Of a DNA stretch of 64,000 nucleotides, positions 44,101 through 54,328 are shown in pieces; position 1 is the first letter of the stretch, and each line of letters starts with the position of its first letter. Source of the stretch: Humulus lupulus (lineage: Eukaryota > Streptophyta > Magnoliopsida > Rosales > Cannabaceae); the NCBI RefSeq assembly GCF_963169125.1, contig NC_084793.1, positions 94,879,071-94,943,070 of the forward strand, in the 5' to 3' direction. The translations under genes were made by a program, and so were the position numbers. The notes below the pieces were generated by a model. That model was not told where the DNA came from. It did no database searches and saw only the letters and a list, made by a program, of their open reading frames with translations.

Positions 44101-46818
44101 ATGCCTCGTCAATCATCTAGACTCTGCAGTAGTCGGGCCGAGGATGATAACCAGGGTTAGGACCCTCCACCTGCCCCATAGAATTGGCAGCAGATGTTTT
44201 TCGAAATGGAAGCAAGGCTGCAACGAATAGAGGAAGAACTCCGCCAGCTAAGGCAGCAGGCCCCTCCACAGGTTACAGGGTTGTCGATTCAGCAGGTTAT
44301 GGCGCCGGCGCCAGTTCAACCTATTGTGGAGAATAAGTGGGGACCCTTATATGAACGATTTAGAAAACAGCATCCTCCCACCTTTGAGGGTGGACCAGAC
44401 CCACTGCGAGTAGAGCAGTGGATGAATATGATCTCCTCCATTCTTGATTTCATGAGGGTTAAGGGGAACGATAGGGTAGCTTATGCAAGCTACATGTTCA
44501 GAGAGGATGCTCGCATCTGGTGTGATGTGGTGGTCCAGAGGAGGAATGTGACCGTTATGACCCGGGAAGAGTTTAGGAACATTTTCAATGAGAAGTATTA
44601 TAGTGTGGCAGTCTGAGCTGTGAAGGTTGACGAGTTTATCAACTTGACTCAGAACTGGATGACCGTGACAGAGTATGCTTTGAAGTTCGATCGTTTGGCA
44701 AAGTTTGCACCAAACCTAGTGCCGACAGATGTGGCGAGAAGGGACAGGTTTGTACAGGGATTGAATGTTATGATCGCCCGTGATGTGAAGATCACTTTGG
44801 ATCCAGAGACTACTACCTACGCTCAGGTGGTAGACAAGGCCCTTACAGCTGAGGGGGCCGAGGACCAGATTTGGAGAGAGAGCGCTGCTAGGCGCGATGC
44901 CAGGAGGACAGTGCCTCCTTTTATTGGATCCAGCCATGGTAGTGGCTCCAGTGAGCAAAAGAGCAAGGCCCCAGATTCCTTTGTTCCTCCCAGTTCTGAT
45001 AGGAGGGAAAATGGTGGTTTAGTGGCCGTCAGGGCGGAAGTGACAACTGGAGGAGCTTTCCAGTGTGTCCTCGGTGCAGACGACGACATTAGGGTGAGTG
45101 CAAGATTAGGGCCTGCTTTATTTGTGGGAGCTTCAATCATTTGAAGAAAGACTACCCATAAGCCAAGAAGGAGGATCCAAAGCAGGGCAACAGTCTCGCT
45201 CCTGCCAGGGTGTTTACTTTGACTCAGACGGAGGCAGAGGCTAGCCCCTCAGTTGTGACAGGTTAGATCTCTAGTGCTGGTTCTTCTTGTACTGTGTTGT
45301 TTGATTCGGGAGATACCCATTCGTTTGTGTCTGCTAGAGCGATAGATCAGTTGTGTAGACCTAGTGTTCTGTATGCTAGGGGTTTTCATACTTTGTTGCC
45401 AACTGGGGAACTGGTAGTCTCTAGGAGGTGGATTAGAGCTTTTCCAGTAGAGGTAGATGGTAAAGAATTATTCGGTGATCTGACTGAGCTTGTGATTGAT
45501 GACTTCGATATGATCCTAGGAATGGATTGGCTATCAAAGTATGGGGCGAAAATTGACTGCAAGGGTAGGATGGTGACTTTTGAACCAGAAGGGGAGGTAC
45601 GCTTTGTATTTGTGGGAATAGCTGGTGGACCGCGGGTACCTGTAATTTCAGCATTAAAGGCTAAGGACCTGATGCAGGGAGGTTGCATAGGATTCCTAGT
45701 GAGTGTTGTGGATACCTCTAAGGTTGTATCATTAGGACCAGGGGAGACCAGATTGGTATGCGAGTTCCCAGATTTATTTCCAGCAGATTGCCAGGGTTGC
45801 CGCCGCAATGGGAAATTGATTTTGTTATAGAGTTGGTACCAGGAGTGGAGCCAGTATCTAGGAAACCTTACAGAATGGCTCCGGCTGAGCTGAAGCAGTT
45901 GAAGATTCAATTGCAGGAGTTACTGGATTTGGGGTTCATCAGACCGAGTTTCTCGCCATGGGGTGCTCCAGTGTTGTTTGTTAAGAAGAAGGATGGATCT
46001 CTCAAGATGTGTATTGACTATAGGGAGCTAAACAAGTTGACCATCAAGAATAAGTACCCATTGCCTAGGATTGATGATTTGTTTGACCAGATGTAGGAAA
46101 GACAGTGTTTTCTAAGGTAGATCTCCAGTTAGGCTACCATCAGTTAAGGATCAAAGAGGACATACCAAAGACCGCTTTCCGCACGAGTTATGGACACTAT
46201 GAATTCCTGGTTATATCCTTTGGATTAACCAATGCCCCGACAGCTTTTATGGACATGATGAATAGGGTTTTCAAGGATTATTTAGACAAGTTCGTGATTG
46301 TATTCATCGACGATATCCTGGTGTACTCATAGTCAGAGACAGAGCACGAGCAGCATCTACGTTTGGTATTGCAACGATTAAAGGAGCATAAGTTATACGC
46401 TAAGTTCAGAAAGTGCGAGTTCTGGTTACCACAAGTTACATTCCTGGGCCATATAGTCAGTAAGGAGGGGATTCTGGTTGACACAAAAAAGGTTGAGGCA
46501 GTGAGAGACTGGCCTAGACCGAACAGTGTTTCTGAAGTGAGGAGTTTTCTAGGATTGGCAGGGTATTACCGGCGGTTTGTTGAGAAGTTTGTTGTTTATT
46601 GTGATGCTTCCAGATAGGGTTTGGGGTGTGTGTTGATGCAAGCTGGGAAGGTGATAGCCTACGCATCGAGACAGTTAAAGGAGTATGAGCAGAGATATCC
46701 CACGCATGATCTAGAATTGGCAGCGGTGGTGTTCGCACTTAAGATTTGGAGACATTATTTATATGGTGAGAAAGGCGAGATATACGCTGATCATAAGAGT
46801 TTGAAGTATGTGGATGCT
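44101..46818 (+). pseudogene. Chromovirus gag-pol remnant of element A3 (truncated in RNase H)
   Basis: Gag starts at ATG 44101 (MPRQSSRLCSSRAEDD), but TAG codons at 44158 and 44179 and a TGA at 44614 interrupt it. Gag core: FRKQHPPTFEGGPDPLRVEQ, then YMFREDARIWCD. A decayed zinc knuckle (CFICGSFNHLKKDY) reads in another frame near 45120. Protease: LFDSGDTHSFVSARAIDQL with [68 protein letters not shown] followed by a TAG. Between 'YYRRFVEKF' (about 46585) and 'VVYCDASR' the RT-RNase H connection is missing. RNase H ends abruptly at DHKSLKY (46809). Integrase and 3' LTR are absent. Most stops fit C-to-T or G-to-A changes. Confidence 0.9.
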
Positions 46819-48368
46819 TAAAATTCCATGTCTGAAAAAGACCCAAAATACATGCTTTGGTCCATGAACGTCTAAATGCATGATTGAGCCGTTATGACCC
46901 TCGGGCCATCGTCGTCTCACAATTTCCTACTCTAGGCGTCCCCAGCGAGGCCACATCTCATGCAGAAGCATCTCGGGAGGCCCTTGCCTCGCGTCTCCTC
47001 TCGGTGCGCCCCATCTTGCCTGGCCTAGACGAGAGCTTGAAAAGGTCATGTCCGGGCGTGCATCACCACCATTGGCTCCGCGCACCAGCGTGCATGGCCT
47101 TATACGCCCACCAACAACCTCGCGCCCCTGTCCCTCGGAAGGCAGGCTTAAGGGACCTCAACGTCTCGCGCCCCTATCCTTCTGCAGATGGCCTCGCGAG
47201 CCCCCAGTGCCTCGCGTCTCTGGCCCTGGGCTGATGGCCTCGCGAGGCAGTGTCTCACCCACGCCTCGGCCACGCGCACAAGGCCCAACACCAGGGGGCC
47301 TCGCGAGATGGTGTCTCGCCCCAACCTCGGCCGCGCGCACAAGGCCCTGCACCAGGCAGCCTCGTGAGACAGTGGCTCGCCCACGGCTTGGCCGCGTGCA
47401 CAAGGCCCAACACCAAGGGGCCTCGCGAGATGGTGTCTTGCCCCAACCTCGCCCGCGCGCACAAGGCCCAACACCAAGGGGCCTCACGAGATGGTTTCTC
47501 GCCCAAACCTCGGCCACGCGCACAAGGCCCGGCACCAGGCGACCTCGCGAGATGGTGTCTCGCCCACGCCTCGGCCGCGTGCACAAGGCCTGGCACTAGG
47601 GGGCTTCACGATATGGTGTCTCACCCACGCCTCGGCCGCGCACACAAGGCCCAACACCAGGGGGCCTCGCACCTGACACCTCAAGTGGATGTCTCTTACG
47701 AATACCTATCAAGACTCCAACATTTAGAGGTAAAGGCCCAAGTATGATTCAAAAGGATCATGCTAGTACAATCTTGTACGGGGTATGGCCTTTAAGACCC
47801 CGTATGTCTGATATGGATACTCATGCCAGTCGAGTAGTGGGAGTACTAGGAGAAGGGACATGGCCTGTGTGTCTATGTCAATATCTTAATGGGGCCTAGA
47901 GACGCTTTGATTCGTCCCCCTATGGAAGGTGTTCATTAGTTATTTTGACAAGGTTAGATTTCGAAAGATAGATAATTATAGGTCAAATTCTAATAGACTC
48001 ACCCCAACGATGACTGCTAGGACTAAATCTATGATTATCGAAATCATGGGTCTAGCTCATAAAATATGAAAATTTTGTTTTCTTATTTTTATCGAATAGT
48101 ATGTTGTTAATAATGGTGTCCATTATTAAATGAATTTACAGCTCTATTTAACTAGTGATATTTTTTTACTCTCGCCAACCGAGACAAGGATATCATAGAT
48201 TAGTTAAAAACCTAAAGAAAAAGAGATATGATTGTTTTTGGTATTTTTTCTCATATCTTACATATATTTGGTATATGTTGTGTTATTTCTTAAAATTTGT
48301 GTGAATAGAAGTTTTATTGAGAAAAAGTGATTGATTTCTATTTTATTGATTATTTTAGTTTTAATTAT
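46819..48368. other. Unassigned sequence between A3 and the copia gag
   Basis: No gene recognised. The first part (46880-47670) is strikingly GC- and CpG-rich and ends in a 61-bp minisatellite. The second (47670-48368) is AT-rich and may be the copia leader before gag. Many overlapping frames at 46884-47747 are products of the repeats. Confidence 0.5.
47241..47667. repeat. 61-bp GC-rich minisatellite, seven units
   Basis: Units start at 47241, 47302, 47363, 47424, 47485, 47546 and 47607, each near 'cgcgagatggtgtctcgccc' followed by 'cgcgcgcacaaggcccaaca'. Each junction contains the palindromic word CCTCGCGAG. As 61 is not a multiple of three, all frames rotate and give repetitive pseudo-proteins on both strands. 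Similar words (gcctcgcgag) occur singly at 47190-47240. Confidence 0.95.
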
Positions 48369-50089
48369 GGTTGTGTCTACTCCCATCATTTCTCAATTAT
48401 CGATGGAGAAACTCACTAGAGAAAACTTCCTTGAGTGGAAGCAAAATATCAACATTGTGTTGATTGGTGACAACTCCAAGTTCGTCATGACTAAGGAATC
48501 TCTGGAAGTTCCAGCTAAAGGAGCTACCAAGTCTGTAAGAGACAAATATGAGCGTTGGCAGGCGACTAACAATATGGCACAATACTACATGTTGACTAGT
48601 ATGGTTGACACTCTCAAGAAAAAGATGGAGAATGTCGAGATGACCTATGAAATCACGGATCAACTCCAAGACATGTTTGAGGCAAAGTTTGTGCAAAACT
48701 CGTTTTGAGGCCACCAAGAAGTATGTCACTGCTAGGATGGGACCGTCTCAACACGTTCGTGATCATCTGATCAAGATGACGAACTACTTTCAAGAAGCTG
48801 AACTGCATGGAGCTACAATAGATGAGGAGACTCAAGTTATTTTAATCATCATTAATCTCTCTCCTGTTTTCCTAATGTTCACCACCAACTATGTGCTGAA
48901 TAAACTTGATTATGTTCTGACGCAGCTCACGAACGAGATTCAGACTTTTGAGTCTATCATGGGTGGACCGAGTAAAGGAGGAGAAAAGAAGACTATTGGT
49001 GTTGTTGTTGATCCAGCTAAGGCTGAAGCTAACATAGCTTCATCTTCGAATGCTGGAAACAAGAAGAAGGGCGGACATAACACCGACCCCAAGCATGCAA
49101 AGATGAGTGCACAACCAGATGCACACATGCCTAAGGGGAAGAAAAAGAAGAACAAGAAAGGTAAAGGTAAATGCTTTCACTGCATTGAGAAGGGGCATTG
49201 GAAACATTATTGCCCTAAGTTTCTAGCCGCGAAAAGCAAGGGTAATGATTATAATTCATTTATCATAGAAACATGTGTTTTAGAGAATGATAAATTCGTT
49301 TGGATTATCGATTCAGGATCTACTCACCATGTTTGTAATTCTTTATGGCTTCTTGAATCGTGGGAGGTGGTGGACAGGGGGCTTAAAGCTTAGAGTTGGG
49401 AACGGAGCATTCGTTGTTGTCCAAGCTAGAGGAATAGCTCTCCTAAAGTTCAAAAATAAATATTTAATTTTAAATGTTGTATTTTTTATTATGAATTTTA
49501 GTAGAATTTAATTTCAATTTCCATGTTGCAATTAGAACAATTTGTTATGACTATTTCAAGTTCGAATATATCTATTTCTTTCAATGGATCAAAATTGTGT
49601 ATTGCATGTTTGGAAAACAGGCTTTATATTCTGCGACCTGATGAACCCCTCGCATTTAATAATGAATTATTCAAAGTAGCAAAACCTAGGACCGATAAAC
49701 GTCAAAAGATCAATAACGATAACATGACATATTTATGGCATTTGAGACTAGGTCACATTGAATATGATAGGAATCAAAGACTTACAAAGGCCAGGCCTTT
49801 AAGGGAACTCACGTTAGGTGAATTACCTATTAGTGAATCATGTCTAGAAGGAAAACTGACCAAGCATCCATTCTCTACAAAGGGTGATAGGGCCAAAGAA
49901 CCACTTGGAATAGTACATTCACTTGCATAAAGTATCACATAATTCGAGAATATGTGGCCAAGGGAGATGTTAAGGTTATGAAGATTGCATCTAAAGACAA
50001 TCTTATGGATCCATTTACAAAGACACTGCCAAAAGTGACATTTGATAAGCATATCAAGAAAATGAGATTAGTAGAATTAAGGCATTAGT
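48369..50089 (+). pseudogene. Ty1/copia gag-pol remnant with large internal deletion
   Basis: Gag starts MVVSTPIISQLSMEKLTREN and runs on with LEWKQNINIVLIGD. A frame change near 48700 leads to KKYVTARMGPSQHVRDHLIK, a zinc knuckle CFHCIEKGHWKHYC (49175) and protease with the DSGST active site (WIIDSGSTHHVCNS, 49305). A GAG-pre-integrase motif follows (YLWHLRLGHI, 49735). After about 49930 the sequence jumps to the C-terminal end of pol (REYVAKGDVKVMKIASKDNL, then DPFTKTLP), so the integrase core, reverse transcriptase and most of RNase H are deleted. The last frame stops at 50087. Gag-pro-int order is copia-type. Confidence 0.9.
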
Positions 50090-50112
50090 TTCAATTAGTG
50101 CAAGTGTGAGTT

Positions 50113-50255
50113 TTTTGGGGTTGTAGGGCCTAATTAAAACCCAATTTCTTTGTAATCTCTTTTTATTATCAATAAAATAATAGAATCATTTTTTACTTGG
50201 TCAATCACTTTGCTCGCATGCTTTATGTTCATGATTATTTGTTTAATATAAACTT
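50113..50255 (+). mobile_element. Copia 3' LTR, truncated
   Basis: After 'caagtgtgag', which corresponds to the usual copia polypurine 'aagtgggag', the sequence matches the copia LTR at 39166-39286 and reads through the B2 insertion site uninterrupted. It stops after about 145 bp at 'taatataaactt', where LTR fragment F begins. Confidence 0.75.
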
Positions 50256-50644
50256 TGTATTGCCGTCATTTTTCGTCAACCTAAATTTGAAGAGCACTAA
50301 ACAATATTTCAGAAAAGATAAAAGAATAGAATAACTTTTATGAGGTTTAGCAGTTAAAATATGCCTAGTCCACGAGTCAATGTTATTGATTCATGATACT
50401 CTCTCGAAGATTTCTCAGAACAACTTGACAGAGTATTCTCAGTATAGTTTTGTGCGTGAATATAAATGAAAATTACCAGGCTATTTAAAGCCTGGTTAGG
50501 AGAACATCTTCCCCTAATTCAGGGAAGTTACGACCAATTATTCAAATAATAAATAAATCAGTAAATACATAATATCCCATGATAATTGGGTTTCAATATC
50601 AAATAAAAACAAATCCCTAAGGAATAGGGATCTCCTAATAGTTG
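50256..50644. mobile_element. Partial LTR F, Tat-like
   Basis: Starts TGTATTGCCG and contains 'cctagtccacgagtcaatgt', closely matching the block in the Tat1 LTR ('cctagtccacgagtcgatgt'). Interrupted at 50644 by LTR B3. The rest is not seen in the window. Classification rests on this one block. Confidence 0.5.
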
Positions 50645-52565
50645 TGTAATGACCCACTACTCTAGACTTTTGGACCATTAACGAAACTATACATACACAT
50701 CCTTAATAAAACTTACATTTGCGAAAACACCATAACTTTATTAGAAAAACTTGTAGAAATAAGAGGTACTTACATAAAATATCAAGAAGGATATGGGATC
50801 CCATTGTCTTAAAAACAAAACATAATTTAAAATAAAAGGAGTTACATAGCAAGTGCGGAAAAATACATGTAAAACCATAAAACAAGACTACATCCTCAAA
50901 AATCGAACTCTCGACTCCTTGACTCCATTCACCACCGATACACATTCCCCAAGCATCCACGAATCTTACCGCCACTATAGCTATTTTCATGCACATATAA
51001 ACAAAAAGGAATGAGCCTAATGCCCAGCAAGGAAAAATCTAACACATAGTTCATATACATAAATTTCATAAGAAACATAAAAACTTAACATAACACTTAT
51101 ATCATGCACATACTATAATGGCCATTATTACTTGGGGTCCCATAGACTAATCAAGTCATATGCCCATTAGATTAGTGGGGTCCTACTAGCTAAGTAGGTC
51201 ATATGCCCATAATCTATTTGGGGCTTGTTAGTCAAATGGGTCATATGCCCAAGCCTACAAACATACATATTTCATAACATATTTTATAACATATTTCATA
51301 GCATAAAACATGAGATAACATAAGCATATAACATATAGATTCTATCCTATTTTCCTTACCAAAGTTACCGGGATGTGAGGACAGAGTTGGGACTTTTGGA
51401 ACACTCCTAAAACCATATATAACAGGGTGAGTAGATTTGAAGAAAAAGTAATGAAAGGAATGGAAGGACTAAACCTTTGAGAAACATACTTACCAAAACC
51501 TTTTTGCTCAAGAACTTAGATTTCCTAACCAAAATAAAAATTAAGGTTAGAGGCTGAGTAGAAGACTATGAGAACTTGAAAGAAAAGTACAGAATTGAAC
51601 TAGAGTTTTGGGTTACCTTGAAGACTTGTAAGACCAATCTACACCTCAAACCGAAATACTATAAAACCTTACTTCCCCAAGTGTTTGATAAGCTTATGAT
51701 GATCAAGCTTATGATTTCCCCACCCAAGTGTTTAACTCTCACACTCACCTAGCAACTTGCAGCCTCTGAACTTAGAGTAAAAGGTGAATAATGGCTGGGT
51801 ACTAGGTCCTATTTATAGAGTTTAGGAATGAAAGGATCTTAATTTCACTTGAATAAAAATAATGGCTTTTTAGGTGAAAATAATTTGAATAATCGTTCAG
51901 CAGAGGCTGAAGACTCGTTCAAAAAGGTGCTAGACTTATCAAGAGGTTGAATGGCTGAATGGAAAAAGAATTCAAAAACTTTCAAAATAATCTGAGAGGG
52001 GCGATATATCGCCCCCTGTAGGCGATATATCGCCTGGGCCAGTATGCCCGAGGCAGTCGTGCATCATTTCGTGTTTTCTGTATCTACAAGCTGCGATATA
52101 TCGTCCCCTATAGCTGCGATATATCGACACACGCTGATTATTTAAACACGAAATTACACATTTTTAGCTAAGTTTGAATGGAGTAAACAGCCTTGACTAA
52201 GCCCTTAAACGTATTCAAAGCTGCTGACTGACCTTAGAGCATTCAAACTTTACCCTTATTAACTTTAATCCTCAAAATACTTAATCCTTAATCACCCATT
52301 CATAACATGTGCTTACAATCCTATTGGTTGTTGTCTAAACCTTATAGTATAATAAATATTATCCTTAATATCAGTCATATTAATCAAACCTTAGGTTAAA
52401 ATTAATATTCTTAAACTATAGGTTAAACTTAGAAAATCTACAAGTACTACTATGAGTGTCCAAATAATTCCCGGTCTGAACCAAAAATCCACAGTCATAA
52501 AGATAATACTATAAATACTATAATACTACTATCTATCTAGCTAAGTAAAGTTCTTGGACTCTACA
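50645..52565. mobile_element. LTR of family B, copy B3 (probably solo)
   Basis: 1,921 bp, TGTAATGACCC...CTCTACA. Flanks AGTTG (50640-50644) and AGCTG (52566-52570) look like a target duplication with one change. No internal region is adjacent. The right flank abuts the Tat2 LTR. It is longer than B1 and B2 partly because of extra sequence around 51120-51260 and 51990-52130. Confidence 0.75.
51999..52126. repeat. Four GCGATATATCGC palindromes in LTR B3
   Basis: Palindromes centred on GATATATC at about 51999-52014 (GGGCGATATATCGCCC), 52021-52034, 52093-52103 and 52116-52126. B1 has three degenerate ones at 1131-1185. Confidence 0.85.
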
Positions 52566-52568
52566 AGC

Positions 52569-53354
52569 TGTTGTGTGAAAAACGCGTTGATGACCTCTGT
52601 TGACGCGGTTCTTCGCCAATAGGTAATTAAGAAATGAAGAGAAAGGAATTAGTGCTAAGTGTGAAACGAAACAGATATAAGATCTTAGAAAAGGAAAGAG
52701 GTGACACAAGACACGTTTTTGAGTGGTTCAAAGGTTAAAATCCTTCTACTCCACTAGTCAGTATTATTGTTCTATACTGGATATTTGATTATAGGGCATT
52801 TTTTACAATAGAGAATCCAACCCTTATTAATTCCCAGGGTCTCCATATTTATAGGAGAAAGCACCTGGGAGTTGGTAAGAAGGTCATCCCGTGACCCTCT
52901 TATCTATCACATCAACTCTGTGACATTCATGATTAATTCCTTAACCTGACACATTAGTATGGTCAAATCGATAGGTAAGGAGATAATGGGCCGCACGACC
53001 CGACCCAGTAGTGGGTGTCTGAATACGCACGTTCCTGCTGCGTGTCCGAGAAGTCAGGGGCATATCAGACACGTGATGTCTGATATATTCACGTTTACCT
53101 TGCGTGTGTTGACTTTACAAAGGGTCACAGCCTTCATACCCAGTTCGTACCGCGAGCTGGATACTTAACTCGACCATAGGCCTTCAGAATCCGGGGTCAA
53201 GTCTTGTGCAATCTTGGCGAACCCTTGAGTTTCCTCGAGCTAAGTAGGAACGACCTAATGACAGAAGCTCCGGTCTGCGGGACGTCCACGAGATAACTAT
53301 GATTAGGCCGCAGCTCGGCTCGCTAATCAGCCCGTGGGAAAAATAGGGCGTACA
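52569..53354 (-). repeat. Tat2 3' LTR
   Basis: About 786 bp, TG...GTACA. It contains 'ctactccactagtcagtatt', matching the shared Tat LTR block of Tat1. Bounded on the right by the polypurine tract. Its partner LTR lies outside the window, so age cannot be estimated from LTR divergence. Confidence 0.8.
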
Positions 53355-53368
53355 TCTGCCCCCCAAGC
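53355..53368 (-). promoter_or_regulatory. Tat2 polypurine tract at the 3' LTR
   Basis: The minus strand reads GGGCTTGGGGGGCAGA directly before the LTR start. It corresponds in place and core (CTTGGGGGG) to the Tat1 tract. Confidence 0.8.
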
Positions 53369-53601
53369 CCCTGCTCGTGGTATGCCACGTCGGGTAAGAC
53401 TGCAGTAGGGGATTTTAGGCTTCCCCATGAACTCTTCATATTCCACCTCTTACGCAGGCGCCTGATACGTGGAACATCGTGGTTGGTGATGGTACGCCTT
53501 ACGAGAACTGCATTAAATGGCCTAGCCTATGCTCAGCCGTCGTTCCGTATTTCGAGTGGAGGGCCTCGGATCCCTCATCAAGGCCATCCAACGACCCTCT
53601 A

Positions 53602-53627
53602 CACGTGACCCTTCACGTATATAAAAA
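53602..53627 (+). promoter_or_regulatory. Promoter elements of the Tat2 antisense gene
   Basis: CACGTG (53602-53607) and a TATA box 'tatataaaaa' (53618-53627) lie about 250 bp inside the 3' LTR on the plus strand. Tat1 has CACGTG and 'tataaaa' at the same relative place. An untranslated exon ending at 'cactgtaagttc' (donor near 53849) and an acceptor 'ttcgttag' (near 54320) would join to the ATG at 54329. Confidence 0.6.
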
Positions 53628-54328
53628 GGGGTGGCAACCCTACTCACGGGCCACCCTTTCATTTGAAATTTTTTCGAATCTCTTCTTCTTCTCTGTTCAT
53701 CTTAGACGAAAAAGCCCTCTTCTCTGTGACTGCTATACTCAGCGTTCAAGAGGCTCAGACGTCAGGATTTCTTCAAGGCTTTGGAAGCCGGTACTCCGAT
53801 GAAGCTTTCACCCAAGCAATATCTTCATCCGCCTCCCACTCAAACACTGTAAGTTCCCTGACCATGTGTGTTTTGGAAATATATTTCACTGTAGCTGCAT
53901 GCATGGTTTTACTGGGTTTTTTCGATATGAAGGGTGAAAGCCCCTTTTTAGGCTAGGGTATCTTTGCTGTAGGAAATCATTTAAGAGTATGGTTTACAGG
54001 ATGCTTTTTCTGGGGAAAATTTCTGGGTAGGAGTTTTGGAACTTTTGGGTGCAAAACCGGGTAGCTTAGGGAACACGCTTCACAGGCGGTTTTGCATTTT
54101 TTGCCTACTGAAACTTTCCCCCCAAGGCAAATTCTATCATGACCCTCCTGACACACGAATTCCGAGTAATCGAGGATCTATTGGGAGTACAGGCACGTGT
54201 TCATCGAACCGCGTGGTCCCACTCTCCACGGGCTGGGCTTACCTCAGCTCGTGCAAATAACATTTGATTTTTCCTCACGCTTGGGTCACCTTTTCTGAAA
54301 TGTTTTCTTTTGTTCGTTAGGCGACCAG

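Noticed and set aside
47241..47667. Regular direct repeats suggestive of a CRISPR array
   Set aside because: Units are contiguous with no unique spacers, and the surrounding sequence is plant nuclear retrotransposon DNA.
46884..47747. Several overlapping long frames on both strands, rich in Arg, Pro and Gly
   Set aside because: All are read from the 61-bp minisatellite and its GC-rich flank. The unit length rotates through all three frames, so the frames are artefacts.
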